Assembly: GCA_036263155.1 (NCBI GenBank)
Contig: DATAHN010000017.1
Span: 1 to 41,437, forward strand
Direction: 5' to 3'
Source of the DNA: DASUBN01 sp036263155
GTDB lineage: Bacteria; Pseudomonadota; Gammaproteobacteria; Natronospirales; REEB76
DNA length: 41,437 nt
The first letter of the stretch is position 1. Each line of letters opens with the position of its first letter. The notes under the pieces were generated by a model. It saw only the letters and a list, made by a program, of their open reading frames with translations. It made no database searches and was not told the DNA's origin. Shown here in pieces: positions 7,906-16,769 of this stretch. Position numbers and translations under genes: made by a program.

Positions 7906-8813
7906 TCTTGTCCCGCTTTCTTCTTCTTGGCCCGCGGATGCGCCGCGTCGTAGGTCTTGGCCAGGTGCTGGAAGTCCAGGTGCGTGTAGATCTGGGTGGT
8001 GCTGATGTTGGCGTGGCCCAAGAGTTCCTGCACCGCGCGCAGGTCGCCGCTGGACTCCAGCACGTGGCTGGCGAAGGAGTGGCGGAAGAGGTGCGGGTAC
8101 ACGCCCTGCTGCACGCCCTGCTTGATGCCCCACTGCTTCACCCGTGCCTGCACGCTGCGGGGCGAGAGCCGGCCGCCGCGCACGCTCACAAACAGCGTGC
8201 TGTCCTCCGCCTTGGCGAGCTCCCCGCGGACCTTGAGCCAGGCTTTCACGGCGGCGAGCGCCTCGCGACCGACCGGCACGATGCGGGTCTTGTTGCCCTT
8301 GCCGGTGACGGTGACCAGGCCCTGGCTGAGATCCAGGTCGGTCATGCGGATGGAGATGAGTTCGGCGAGGCGCAGGCCGGAGGAATAGAGCAGTTCCATG
8401 ATGGCCCGGTCGCGCACTGTCTCGGTATCGTCTCCCTCGATCTGCAGGAGCCGCGCCATCTGGTCCGCGTCCAGGGTGTCGGGCAGGCGCTTGGCTGCCT
8501 TCGGCGGGCGCACGCCCTCCGCCGGGTTCTGCTTCACTTCGCCCTCGTCCGCCAGGAACCTGTAGAAGGAGCGGATGGAGGCCAAGAGGCGCTGCAGGCT
8601 CTTGGGCGCGAGGCCCTGGCGGTGACGGGTGGAGACGAAAGTGCGGACGTGGTGCACATCCAGCGCGGTCCAGTCCTTGAGGCCCTGCTTCACGCACCAG
8701 GTGCGCAGGCTCTCCAGGTCACGGGTGTAGTTCGCGGCGGTGTGCGGGGAAAAGTTGCGTTGTGCGATGTGCTCGGTGAAGCGCCGGATCCCGTCCTGGA
8801 AGGGATCGCTCAT
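7902..8813 (-). CDS. xerC: Tyrosine recombinase XerC
   Basis: XerC pairs with XerD at dif to resolve chromosome dimers at division. The 303-residue protein has the N-terminal SAM-like core-binding domain (about 4-90) and a C-terminal catalytic domain. All catalytic residues can be placed: Arg148 (SGLRLAEL), Lys172 (TGKGNKTR), His241 and Arg244 (HLFRHSFASH), His267 (LGHANISTTQ), and Tyr276 (IYTHLDF). The position directly after dapF and a DUF484 gene matches the conserved xerC locus of gammaproteobacteria, so this is XerC and not a phage integrase. It overlaps both neighbours by four bases. The C-terminus has a short lysine-rich tail. Confidence 0.95.
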   Translation of the reverse strand: MSDPFQDGIRRFTEHIAQRNFSPHTAANYTRDLESLRTWCVKQGLKDWTALDVHHVRTFVSTRHRQGLAPKSLQRLLASIRSFYRFLADEGEVKQNPAEGVRPPKAAKRLPDTLDADQMARLLQIEGDDTETVRDRAIMELLYSSGLRLAELISIRMTDLDLSQGLVTVTGKGNKTRIVPVGREALAAVKAWLKVRGELAKAEDSTLFVSVRGGRLSPRSVQARVKQWGIKQGVQQGVYPHLFRHSFASHVLESSGDLRAVQELLGHANISTTQIYTHLDFQHLAKTYDAAHPRAKKKKAGQE

Positions 8814-9514
8814 TTGGGCATGAGCGGGTGCACGGCGGCGGTGACGAGCTCGCTGATGCGGGTTAGGAACGCCGTGCCCAGCGTCGGGCTGAAGCGTTCC
8901 GCGTCGTGGCTGCCCACGGCCAGCAGGCCCAGGCCGCCCTTGTCCCCCAGCGGCACCAGCGCCGAGGAGGCGATGCGTTCCGCCTGCTCGCCGAACAGGA
9001 ACTCGAGCTGGGGCGGGCGCAGGCGGCCCACGTGGGGCTTGCCGGAGCGCAGGAGCTCGCGGAACTGCTCGAGGCCCGCGTCGTCGGTCTTGAGCCAGCG
9101 TGCCGGGCCGGCGTCGGCCTTCTGCGCGTCGGCGTGGACCAGGAACAGGCTCACCTCGTCGGCACCGAAGCGCTCGCGCAGCTCTTCCTGCAGGGCATAG
9201 AGACGGTCGGGCAGGGTGGCGCCTTCCAGCAGCGCCAGGGCCAGGCGATGGATGCGTTCGATGAGCGTGTCGTTGGCGCGTGCCACCTCGATGAGGTCCA
9301 CGAGCTTGCGCTCCAGCTGGCGGTGCTGGCCGCGCAGCACCTCCACCTGCCGCTCGATCAGCGATACGGCGGTGCCGGAAGGGTGGGGCACCTTGAGCTT
9401 GCTGAGGAGCTCGGGGTGGGCCTCGAAGAACTCGGGGTGGCCGAGCAGGTAGTCGACGATGTCTGTGGCGAGCGGCGCCTCGCCGCTCAAGCCCTGCTTG
9501 TGTTCGATGCTCAT
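8810..9514 (-). CDS. DUF484 family protein (GAF-like)
   Basis: A 234-residue protein of the DUF484 family, found between dapF and xerC in many gammaproteobacteria. The N-terminal part has DIVDYLLGHPEFFEAHPELL, then a coiled coil (about 45-95, IERQVEVLRGQHRQLERKL). A GAF-like domain follows, ending LVPLGDKGGLGLLAVGSHD and a helix with RISELVTAAVHPL. The biochemical role is not established. The ATG overlaps the dapF stop, and its own stop overlaps the xerC start, so the three proteins are probably made together. Confidence 0.9.
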   Translation of the reverse strand: MSIEHKQGLSGEAPLATDIVDYLLGHPEFFEAHPELLSKLKVPHPSGTAVSLIERQVEVLRGQHRQLERKLVDLIEVARANDTLIERIHRLALALLEGATLPDRLYALQEELRERFGADEVSLFLVHADAQKADAGPARWLKTDDAGLEQFRELLRSGKPHVGRLRPPQLEFLFGEQAERIASSALVPLGDKGGLGLLAVGSHDAERFSPTLGTAFLTRISELVTAAVHPLMPK

Positions 9515-10341
9515 AGCTCTATCTGCCCCTCGTAGACGGTGACCGCCGGTCCCGTCATCCACACCGGTTCTCCCTCGCCGTTCCAGCTTACCACCAGCCG
9601 CCCGCCGCGGAGCTGCACTTCCACCTCCGGGTCGAGCCAGCCCAGGAGGCGGCCCCACACCACCGCCGCGCAGGCGCCGGTACCACAGGCCAGGGTCTCG
9701 CCGGTGCCGCGCTCCCAGACCCGCAGGCGCATTGACTTGCGGCCCTGCCAGGAGGCGAAGCCCACGTTGGCGCGCTTGGGGAAGCGCGGATGGTGCTCGA
9801 TGCGCGGGCCGAGCTCGGCCACCGGCGCCGAGTCCACGTCCGGCACGTCCAGGATGGCATGGGGATTGCCCATGGAGACAGCGCCGATCTTCAGCGTGCG
9901 GCCGTCCACCTCCAGGTCGTACTCCATGGCGCGGGCGCTCGCGATGAAAGGTATGTCGGATGGTTCCAGGCGCGGCACGCCCATGTTGGCACGCACGTCG
10001 CCGTCTCGCTTCAGTTCCGCCTGCACGGGGCCGGCGATGGTACCTAAGCGCACCTCACCGTCCTTCACCACGCCGTGGTTCGCGAGGTAGCGCGCCACGC
10101 AGCGCACGCCGTTGCCGCACTGCTCCACCTCGCCGCCGTCGGCGTTGAAGATGCGGTAGTTGGCATGGAACTGCCCGGCCTTCGGGGCCTCCAGCAGCAG
10201 CAGCTGGTCGAAGCCGATGCCGGTGCGCCGGTCGGCGAGCGCGCGTACCCGTGCGTCGCTGAGCTTCACGCCGGAGCTGAGCGCATCCAGCACCATGAAG
10301 TCGTTGCCCAGGCCATGCATCTTGGCGAAGTTGAATTTCAC
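9511..10341 (-). CDS. dapF: Diaminopimelate epimerase
   Basis: DapF interconverts LL- and meso-diaminopimelate, feeding lysine and peptidoglycan synthesis in the cytoplasm. The protein is 276 residues, the normal size, starting MKFNFAKMHGLGNDFMV from a GTG codon. The two catalytic cysteines are in QCGNGVRC (Cys75) and ACGTGACAAVV (near residue 217). It is a PLP-independent epimerase with two pseudo-symmetric halves. The GTG follows the CoA-binding protein gene after only eight bases, and the 3' end overlaps the DUF484 gene. Confidence 0.96.
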   Translation of the reverse strand: MKFNFAKMHGLGNDFMVLDALSSGVKLSDARVRALADRRTGIGFDQLLLLEAPKAGQFHANYRIFNADGGEVEQCGNGVRCVARYLANHGVVKDGEVRLGTIAGPVQAELKRDGDVRANMGVPRLEPSDIPFIASARAMEYDLEVDGRTLKIGAVSMGNPHAILDVPDVDSAPVAELGPRIEHHPRFPKRANVGFASWQGRKSMRLRVWERGTGETLACGTGACAAVVWGRLLGWLDPEVEVQLRGGRLVVSWNGEGEPVWMTGPAVTVYEGQIEL

Positions 10342-10349
10342 TGTCGCGC

Positions 10350-10766
10350 CTAGTTCATGTACAGCAGATAGTCTTTGTAGATGCAGCGGTCCATCACCAC
10401 CAGCATGCCCGCGGCACGGGCCCTCTCGGCCGCCGCCTCGTTCACCACGCCCTCCTGCAGCCAGATCGCCCGGAAGCCGCGGGCGATGCACTGGTCCACC
10501 ACCTCGTCCACATGCTCCGGCGAGCGGAACACGTCCACCAGGTCGATGGGGCCCGGCACGCTCATGAGATCAGGATAGACCTTCTCACCGAGGAGTTCGC
10601 TCTGGCCCGGGTTCACCGGGACGATCTTGTAGCCGAAATGCTGCAAGCCGCGGGCGACGCCGTTGCTGGGCCGGTCGTGCTTGGGCGAGAGGCCCACCAC
10701 TGCGATGGTCTTGGCGGTCTCGAGCAGGTGCTTGATTTCGGCGCCGGGCGGGTTCTGGAAATTCAT
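10350..10766 (-). CDS. CoA-binding domain protein (YccU-like)
   Basis: A 138-residue single-domain Rossmann-like protein of the CoA-binding (YccU-type) family. The N-terminal segment AKTIAVVGLSPKHDRPSN binds the nucleotide; IVPVNPGQSELLGEKVYPDL and AIWLQEGVVNEAA are further family landmarks. The cellular role is not known. It is the first gene of the six-gene operon leading into dapF and xerC. A consensus -10 lies six bases upstream of the ATG with no spaced Shine-Dalgarno sequence, so the mRNA could be leaderless. Confidence 0.88.
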   Translation of the reverse strand: MNFQNPPGAEIKHLLETAKTIAVVGLSPKHDRPSNGVARGLQHFGYKIVPVNPGQSELLGEKVYPDLMSVPGPIDLVDVFRSPEHVDEVVDQCIARGFRAIWLQEGVVNEAAAERARAAGMLVVMDRCIYKDYLLYMN

Positions 10767-10772
10767 GCCCTT

Positions 10773-10808
10773 ATTATAAGCGCCGTATCAGGGTGCAGCG
10801 CATGCGCT
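10773..10808 (-). promoter_or_regulatory. Promoter of the CoA-binding/dapF/xerC operon with palindrome at -35
   Basis: On the minus strand a perfect TATAAT (10778 to 10773) precedes the ATG by exactly six bases, which places the predicted first transcribed base on the A of the start codon. The -35 region at a 17-base spacing lies in a 12-base perfect palindrome, AGCGCATGCGCT (10797-10808), and has no TTGACA-like hexamer. The palindrome could be a regulator site. The -10 is clear; the rest is inference. Confidence 0.6.
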
Positions 10809-10846
10809 TCACGCGCCTAGCAGGAGCGAGGGCGCCAGGGATAGCG

Positions 10847-12076
10847 TCAGTTCTTAACGATGCGACGTGGTCTGGGCTTGGCGGGTCTATACCGTTTGAC
10901 CTTGTGGCCGAGGGCCACCGCCAGGCCATCGCTGTAGGCGCGTAGCGCGTCCTCGCCCTCGTCCAGCTGCCTGAGCAGCTTGCCGAGTTCCTCGTAGGCC
11001 TCGGGCCGGCCACCCAGCACGATGCTGGATTCGAAGTAGCCGCGGGCCTTGCCCCAGAGCTTCGCCACCGTGCACAGGCGACCGGCGGTGAGCAAGAGCG
11101 CCGCGCTCTCGCCGCGCTCCGCCAGCCAATCCTCGACCCGGCCCAGCTGGCGCTTGGGATGCTCGCCGACGGCGAGGCCGTAGAGCGCGAGCAGCTCCTC
11201 GTCCCAATTGGAACGCAATGCGTCACGCAGCGCCGCCTCGGCGGCGATGAGTTCGCCGGCGCGGATCAGGGCGCGGGCATAGGCACGGTTCAGCTCCACG
11301 TCGCCGCGCAGGCGGCGCGGCAGCGAGTCCCACAGCGCGGCGACGCCGTCCACAGCGCCGGCCTGGTCCAGCAGCGCGGTGACCGCGCGCAGCTCGAGCC
11401 GGTCCACTTCCTTCTTCGACAGCACGCGGTTGTCGCGCAGCTTCGCCACCAGCTCGCGCAGCGACTTCCAGTCGCCGAGCTTGCGGTACAGGTTCGCCAG
11501 GAGCTTGAGGCCGAACGCGTGGTCGGGGTCCACTTCCTGCAGCCGGCGCAACGTGGTGAGCGCCTGCTCCAGCTGCTTGTGGGCGATCTGCAGCTCGGCC
11601 TGGGTCAGCAGCACCGCCACCTGCGCCTCGGGGATCTGCTCGAAGGCCATGCGCAGGTAGATGTCGCGCCGCTCGTGCTCGCCCTGCAGCTGGGCGGCGC
11701 GGGCCGCGGCGATGTAGGTGACCAGCGGCATCTCGCTGTCCACGGCGTGGAGCATGAGGTTGCGCTCGCTCTCGGCCCAGCGCCCCTCCGCGAAGTCGAT
11801 GAGTCCCTGCTTCGTGGCCCGGCGGGCGCGCAGCTCGCGCTTGCGGGCGAGCGCTTCGCGCAGGCGGCGCGGATACGTCCACAGTTTCACGGCGAGGGTG
11901 GTGAGCAGGTACAGGCCGAAGAACGTCACCAGCATCAGGGCCACCAGGGTGCCGAGCGACATCTCCACGCTGGTGCCGCCGTAGGCGAGCAGCGCATAGC
12001 CGTTGCTGACATGCAGCAGGCCCGCCGCCACCACTGCGGCCAGCAGCGTCAGCAGCAAGTAGAAGGCGTACTTCAC
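10847..12076 (-). CDS. hemY: HemY, TPR membrane protein of haem biosynthesis operon
   Basis: This HemY is the proteobacterial TPR-type inner-membrane protein coded after hemX, not the Gram-positive protoporphyrinogen oxidase of the same name. The protein has 409 residues: two N-terminal membrane helices (about 4-24 and 40-62), then a cytoplasmic or periplasmic array of tetratricopeptide-like helices. The C-terminal tail is strongly basic (KVKRYRPAKPRPRR). Its exact role in haem synthesis is unresolved, possibly a scaffold for haem enzymes. The GTG start overlaps the hemX stop (GTGA), and the gene ends the hemC-hemD-hemX-hemY operon. Confidence 0.9.
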   Translation of the reverse strand: MKYAFYLLLTLLAAVVAAGLLHVSNGYALLAYGGTSVEMSLGTLVALMLVTFFGLYLLTTLAVKLWTYPRRLREALARKRELRARRATKQGLIDFAEGRWAESERNLMLHAVDSEMPLVTYIAAARAAQLQGEHERRDIYLRMAFEQIPEAQVAVLLTQAELQIAHKQLEQALTTLRRLQEVDPDHAFGLKLLANLYRKLGDWKSLRELVAKLRDNRVLSKKEVDRLELRAVTALLDQAGAVDGVAALWDSLPRRLRGDVELNRAYARALIRAGELIAAEAALRDALRSNWDEELLALYGLAVGEHPKRQLGRVEDWLAERGESAALLLTAGRLCTVAKLWGKARGYFESSIVLGGRPEAYEELGKLLRQLDEGEDALRAYSDGLAVALGHKVKRYRPAKPRPRRIVKN

Positions 12077-13086
12077 GGGGTGGCGCCCTGCGGCAGCTCC
12101 AGCCGGCGCAGCAGCGTGAGCGAGGTGGATACGTCCGGCAGCTTGGGCGAGATGGCCTGCCCCTGCATGCCCTGCAGCAGGGTCAGCGAGGCCTTCACGG
12201 CGGCATCGCGGGTGTCGAAGTAATCCTGCATCCACAGCGCGGCGGAACGGACGCTGGCCTGGAACGCCGCGCCCTGCCGCTCCAGCAGCGCGCTGCGGGC
12301 GGTCTCGAGCCTGAGTTCCAGGTTGCGGCGCAGCAGGAACTCTTCCTTGGGCGTGAGCAGCGGTTCCACCGGCAGGCCGTGGCGGCGCACCGTGAACAGA
12401 CTCGAGCCGACGCGCGCGGCGGCGGTCTTGAGCCGTTCCCACAACCCCGTGGCGGCCGGGGCAGGCGCCTCGCCCAGTTCACCGCCGGGCTGGTAGTGCT
12501 CCGGCACCCCGCGCTTGAGCGGCAGCGAGTCCACCTGGCCGGCGAGCTCGGTGAGCGTGAGCGCCATGCCCTCGAGGTCGGCGCGCGGCAGGGCCCGCAG
12601 CGCTGCGCTCTCCTTCGCGATCTCCTGGCGCACGGCGATGAGGCGCGGGTCGCTGAGCAGCTTGAGACGCGCGTCCGCCTGCTCCAGGGCCTTGAGCGCG
12701 AGCGCCGGGTCCGCGCGCAGCTGCAGGTCCTCGTCGGCGGCCACCAGCAGCGAGGCGGCCTCGGCCTTGATCCAGGCGTCACGGCCCTCCTGGGAGTGCT
12801 TGCGCAGGTCGCTGAAAGCGGCGTCGAGCTGGTCCACCCGCTGGCCCATGGCCTTGAGGGAGCTGTCGGTGTCGGCGGCGTCCGCAGCGAGCGCATCGCG
12901 GGTGGCGGCGTTCTGCTGCAGGTCGGCCACGCGCTGCTGCAGCACCGCCTGCATCTCCTCGGATTCCCGCAGCCGGTACCAGTTGACCGCGGCGAACAGC
13001 AGCGCCGCCACCGCCAGCAGCAGGCTGAAGGAGATGAACGGCGAGCGCGGTCCGGCCGGGCGGCGGTCCTCAGGTGCTGCGCTCAT
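12073..13086 (-). CDS. hemX: HemX, membrane protein of haem biosynthesis operon
   Basis: A 337-residue HemX-family protein. A short cytoplasmic N-terminus is followed by one membrane helix (about 17-38, FISFSLLLAVAALLFAAVNW). Then come an extended coiled coil (about 42-85, LQQRVADLQQN) and a helical domain. It has been annotated as a uroporphyrinogen-III methyltransferase, but the methyltransferase fold and its motifs are absent, as in other HemX proteins of this operon type. The gene overlaps the hemD 3' end by 17 bases and hemY by four. Confidence 0.9.
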   Translation of the reverse strand: MSAAPEDRRPAGPRSPFISFSLLLAVAALLFAAVNWYRLRESEEMQAVLQQRVADLQQNAATRDALAADAADTDSSLKAMGQRVDQLDAAFSDLRKHSQEGRDAWIKAEAASLLVAADEDLQLRADPALALKALEQADARLKLLSDPRLIAVRQEIAKESAALRALPRADLEGMALTLTELAGQVDSLPLKRGVPEHYQPGGELGEAPAPAATGLWERLKTAAARVGSSLFTVRRHGLPVEPLLTPKEEFLLRRNLELRLETARSALLERQGAAFQASVRSAALWMQDYFDTRDAAVKASLTLLQGMQGQAISPKLPDVSTSLTLLRRLELPQGATP

Positions 13087-13897
13087 GTTCCCTCCGGTGC
13101 TTGCGCTGCTCGCGGCCGTTGGCCTTCCACCAGTTGACGGTGGCGTTCACGATCGCGCTGTCGGTGGCCTCGCCGGCGATCACCGGGCGGCGCCGCACGC
13201 CGAGGGCGGTGGCGAGCTTCACCATGCGCGCGCTCGGCACCACCAGCTGTGCGGACTTGAAGTAAGGAGTGAGACCGGGGCTCAGCATGCGCTCCAGATT
13301 CAGGAGCGCGTCGCGGCTCGTCACGATGATGGCGTCGAGCCGGCCCTGGCGGAACCAGCGGGTGAGTTCGCCCTGGTCGATGCGTGGCACGTTGCGCCGG
13401 TACACCTCGGCGTAGTCCACATACGCACCGCGCTCCTCCAGCGTCTCGGCCAGGAGCTCACGGCCGCCGAGGCCGCGCACGATCAATATGCGCTTGCCGG
13501 CGACCTTGTTCAGCGTCTTGAGGCGCAGCAGCGCCTCGCTGTTGGCGCCGTCGCGCGGCAGGATGTCGGGCTTGCGGCCGCGCGCAGTGAGTGCGCGCGC
13601 TGTGCCGGGACCGATAGCCGCGACCTTGAGCTTGGGCGGCAGCGCGGCGAGGTCCACGAACTCGGCGGCGTACTCCACCGCGTTCGGGCTGATGAAGATC
13701 GCGTAGTGGTAGCTGTCGAGCGGCTCCAGGCTGCGCTCGAGCTCGGGCGAGCGCGCCACCGGCGCGATCTCGATGGTGGGGAAGTGCAGCACCTCGGCGC
13801 CCTTGGCCTCGAAGCGGGCCGTGAGCGCCTCGCCCTGGCCCACCGGCCGGGTGATGAGGATGCCAGCGTCCTTAAGCGGTCGTGCGGCCACGGTCAC
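13070..13897 (-). CDS. hemD: Uroporphyrinogen-III synthase
   Basis: HemD cyclises hydroxymethylbilane to uroporphyrinogen III with inversion of ring D. The 275-residue protein shows the weakly conserved two-domain family pattern: GILITRPVGQGEALTARFEAKG at the start, YHYAIFISPNAVEYAAEF, KVAAIGPGTARAL, RILIVRGLGGRELLAETL and DAIIVTSRDALLNL. The GTG start overlaps the hemC stop (GTGA). A second GTG two codons further in is possible. Divergence in this family is normal, so the operon position strengthens the call. Confidence 0.93.
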   Translation of the reverse strand: MTVAARPLKDAGILITRPVGQGEALTARFEAKGAEVLHFPTIEIAPVARSPELERSLEPLDSYHYAIFISPNAVEYAAEFVDLAALPPKLKVAAIGPGTARALTARGRKPDILPRDGANSEALLRLKTLNKVAGKRILIVRGLGGRELLAETLEERGAYVDYAEVYRRNVPRIDQGELTRWFRQGRLDAIIVTSRDALLNLERMLSPGLTPYFKSAQLVVPSARMVKLATALGVRRRPVIAGEATDSAIVNATVNWWKANGREQRKHRREHERST

Positions 13898-14826
13898 ACC
13901 TTGCTCTCGACATCCCTTAACACCTCTCCCGCGCCTTGTGCCAGCAGCGCCTGCGCGAGTTTCAGTCCCAGTGATTCCGCCTCCGTGGCCGGGCCGCTCA
14001 GCGCGGCTTCCAGGAGACGCTTGCCGTCGGGCGAACCCACGCGCCCGGTGAGTGAAAGCATACCGCCTTCGAGTGCTGCGTGGCCGGCCAGCGGCAGGTT
14101 GCAGCTGCCCGAGAGGCCGCGCGAGAGCGCTCGCTCCGCCAGCGCCTGGGTCCAGGTGGGACCGTGGTTGAGCCGCGCCGTGAGGGCGAGCGTCTCCGCG
14201 TCGCCGGCACGGCACTCCAGGGCAATGATGCCCTGGGTGATGGCGGGCAGGGACACGGCCGGGTCCAGCACCGCGGTGATGTGGGCGGCGAGGCCGAGGC
14301 GCTTCAGGCCCGCCACCGCCAGCACGATGGCGTCGTACTGCCCTTCCTCGAGCTTGCGCAGGCGCGTGTCCACGTTGCCGCGCAGGGGCTCGACCTTAAG
14401 ATCCGGCCGCCGGTGCAGGAGCTGGGCCTGGCGCCGCAGGCTCGAGCTTCCGACCCGTGCTCCCTGGGGCAGGGCGTCGAAGCTCCGGTGCTTCACCGAG
14501 AGGAAGGCATCGCGCGGGTCCTCCCGCTCCAGCACCGCCGCGAGGGTAAATTCAGGCGCCAGCAGCACCGGCACATCTTTCATGGAATGCACCGCCAAGT
14601 CGGCACGGCCCTCTGCCAGCGCCACCTCCAGCTCCTTCACGAAGAGTCCCTTGCCGCCGGAGGCGGCGAGGGAGGCGCCCAGGTTGCGGTCGCCCTCGGT
14701 GGTCATGGGTACCAACTCAACCGGGCGCCCGGGTTCAAGGGCGCGCAGGCGCATGGCCACGTGCTCCGCCTGCCAGAGGGCAAGGGCGCTCTTGCGGGTG
14801 GCGATGCGGATCGGGCTCGGGCTCAT
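13894..14826 (-). CDS. hemC: Porphobilinogen deaminase (hydroxymethylbilane synthase)
   Basis: HemC polymerises four porphobilinogen units into hydroxymethylbilane. The 310-residue protein begins with the family signature IRIATRKSALALWQAEHV. It contains GGKGLFVKELEVAL, the VHSMKDVP loop with the catalytic aspartate (Asp84), and GSSSLRRQAQLLHRRPDL. Cys242 in LSGSCNLPLAG is the dipyrromethane cofactor attachment site. It is the first haem gene, 75 bases after algR, and overlaps hemD. The link algZ-algR-hemC-hemD is the same as in Pseudomonas. Confidence 0.96.
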   Translation of the reverse strand: MSPSPIRIATRKSALALWQAEHVAMRLRALEPGRPVELVPMTTEGDRNLGASLAASGGKGLFVKELEVALAEGRADLAVHSMKDVPVLLAPEFTLAAVLEREDPRDAFLSVKHRSFDALPQGARVGSSSLRRQAQLLHRRPDLKVEPLRGNVDTRLRKLEEGQYDAIVLAVAGLKRLGLAAHITAVLDPAVSLPAITQGIIALECRAGDAETLALTARLNHGPTWTQALAERALSRGLSGSCNLPLAGHAALEGGMLSLTGRVGSPDGKRLLEAALSGPATEAESLGLKLAQALLAQGAGEVLRDVESKV

Positions 14827-14901
14827 GTTCTTCTTAAGGAGGCGGGCGGGGGCGGTATTCTCAGCCCTCCGGCGCCGTTTTCATAGCCCGCGGCCGACGC
14901 G

Positions 14902-15636
14902 TCAGCGTCCAGCCCGCAGGCGTTCGCGCACCTCGGCAACGAGTCTGCGGCTCACTTCCACCGGTTCGGCGCGCCCGTTCAGGTGCACGTGGAAGTGCCC
15001 GGCCTCGTCCTTCTCCAGGTGGGCGACCCGCGCCAGCGCCACCAGCGCGTTGCGGTGCACGCGGATGAAGCCGGCCGCGAACTCCTCCTCCAGGTCCTTG
15101 AGCGACTCGTCGATGAGCAGCTCGCCGCCGATATGGCACACGGTCACGTACTTCTGGTCGGCGATGAAGCATGCGATGTTCTCCACCGGCACCACGTGCA
15201 GCTTGTCGCGCACCCGCGCCGCGATGTGGCGCCGCGCCGTGGCGGGCGGCCCGGCCGCGAGCCGCGTGAGCTGCACGCGGTTGAGCTGGCCGGCGGCGGC
15301 GAGCGCCGCGGCGAGCTTCTCGGCCCGCACCGGCTTCAGCAGGTAGGCGATGGCGTGGGTCTCGAAGGCTTCCACCGCGAACTCGTTGTAGGCTGTGGTG
15401 AACACCACCGCCGGCGGGTTCTCCAGCGCCGCCAGATGGCGCGCTGTCTCAAGGCCCTCCATCACCGGCATGCGGATGTCCAGCAGCACCACGTCCACCG
15501 GCGCTCGCTCCCACAGCTCCAGCGCCTCGCGTCCGTTGCCGGCCTCGCCCGCCACCTCCACGCCGGGGATCGCCGCGAGCAAGCCCTTGAGACGCTCGCG
15601 CGCCGGCATCTCGTCGTCCACCACCATCACCTTCAT
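14902..15636 (-). CDS. algR: LytTR-family response regulator, AlgR-like
   Basis: A 244-residue response regulator. The receiver domain (about 1-118) has the acidic pair in MVVDDEMPARERL, the phosphorylation site Asp53 in VVLLDIRMPV, and the conserved lysine in YLLKPV. A LytTR DNA-binding domain follows (about 140-240, with HRNALVALARVAHLE). In Pseudomonas AlgR controls alginate, twitching and virulence genes; the targets here are unknown. It overlaps the sensor gene by four bases and precedes hemC as in Pseudomonas, which supports the name over generic LytR. Confidence 0.88.
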   Translation of the reverse strand: MKVMVVDDEMPARERLKGLLAAIPGVEVAGEAGNGREALELWERAPVDVVLLDIRMPVMEGLETARHLAALENPPAVVFTTAYNEFAVEAFETHAIAYLLKPVRAEKLAAALAAAGQLNRVQLTRLAAGPPATARRHIAARVRDKLHVVPVENIACFIADQKYVTVCHIGGELLIDESLKDLEEEFAAGFIRVHRNALVALARVAHLEKDEAGHFHVHLNGRAEPVEVSRRLVAEVRERLRAGR

Positions 15637-16718
15637 GGGGCGGCTGCCGGACCGCTGGACTCATAGGGAAAACGCAGGCGCACGCGATATCCCTCATCCT
15701 CGCGGCCATGCTCGAGACTCGCGCGCCCGGGCCAGGCTAGCTCTAAGCGCTCGCGCACGTTCTCCAATGCCATCTGGCGCCCAGGCCGCGCAGCGCCACC
15801 CGACTCCGGCAGCGGGTTGCGGATCTCAAGCTCCACCATGCCGTCCGCGAGCCGGCCCGACACGCTCACGGTGCCGCCCTCGGCGCGGGGCTCGACGCCG
15901 TGGTAGATCGCGTTCTCGACCAGGGGCTGCAGCGTGAGGCGCGGCAGGTGCGCGTCCTCCGGCACGCCGTCCAGCCGCCACTCGAGCTGCAGGCGCTCGC
16001 CGAGGCGCAGCGCCTCGATGCCGGCGTACTGGCGCGCCACCGCCAGCTCCTCCGCCAGCGTCACCCGCGCCGAGGAGTCCGCCAGGCTCGCGCGGAACAG
16101 GTCCGAGAGGTCTTCCACCGCCCGCTCCGCGAGCTCGGGCTTGCCGCGGATCAATGCCGCGATGGTGTTCATGCTGTTGAACAGGAAGTGGGGCCGGATG
16201 CGCGCCTGCAGCACCTCGAAGCGGGTGCTGGCCTCGCGCCGCACGTTGCTCTTCCACTGGTGCAGCACGTAGAAGTAGCGCAGCACCAGCGCGCTCACGA
16301 TGGCGCAGATCACGAGGTTGCGCAGCAGGAAGCCGGAGTGGCTGGCGGGCAGCAGCTCCTGGCCCATGCCGGTGTTCTGGGTGAGCTGGTAGGCGATCTC
16401 GCTCATCACCCCGGTGACCGCGAGCAGCAGGACGTAGCTCAGCGCCACCGCCTGCTGCAGCGGCATGCGCATCAGGCGCGGCCGCACCGCGCACAGGAGG
16501 CCGCTGGAGGTGAGCGCGATCCATTGCAGGAACAGCGAGATGCGGGCGAGGTCCAGCCACAGCGGCACACCTTCACCGGGGAGGTGCTTGGCGATGGCCA
16601 GCATCAGTGCAGTGAGTTCCGCGATCAGCACCACCACTAGCACCACCGCGCCGGTGCAGAGTTCGGGCAGGAAGAAGTCGTCGGACGGCGCCGGCGTGGG
16701 AGGGGTGATCGCGGCCAT
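15633..16718 (-). CDS. algZ: LytS-type sensor histidine kinase, AlgZ/FimS-like
   Basis: A 361-residue membrane sensor partnered with the adjacent AlgR-like regulator. Four hydrophobic segments occupy about residues 22-150. The His_kinase domain has the H-box IRPHFLFNSMNTIAALI, with the phospho-accepting histidine. A HATPase part contains PLVENAIYHGV (N-box) and a glycine-containing segment PGRQMALENVRERL. The ATGA overlap with algR is consistent with coupled synthesis of the two-component pair. The gene begins 51 bases after the end of the FG-GAP protein gene on the same strand. Confidence 0.87.
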   Translation of the reverse strand: MAAITPPTPAPSDDFFLPELCTGAVVLVVVLIAELTALMLAIAKHLPGEGVPLWLDLARISLFLQWIALTSSGLLCAVRPRLMRMPLQQAVALSYVLLLAVTGVMSEIAYQLTQNTGMGQELLPASHSGFLLRNLVICAIVSALVLRYFYVLHQWKSNVRREASTRFEVLQARIRPHFLFNSMNTIAALIRGKPELAERAVEDLSDLFRASLADSSARVTLAEELAVARQYAGIEALRLGERLQLEWRLDGVPEDAHLPRLTLQPLVENAIYHGVEPRAEGGTVSVSGRLADGMVELEIRNPLPESGGAARPGRQMALENVRERLELAWPGRASLEHGREDEGYRVRLRFPYESSGPAAAP

Positions 16719-16769
16719 GCAAAAAGTGTCGGCGCTTCCGCGCCGGGTTGCAATAGCGGCGAGGTCCGC

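Noticed and set aside
7902..8813. A phage or island integrase
   Set aside because: The gene is in the conserved dapF-DUF484-xerC block with no attachment repeats or phage genes nearby, so it is XerC.
12515..15346. A very long plus-strand open frame (over 900 codons) across hemX, hemD, hemC and algR
   Set aside because: It lies antisense to genes with clear catalytic motifs; its protein is Ser/Arg/Ala-rich with no domain pattern, a common effect of high GC content.
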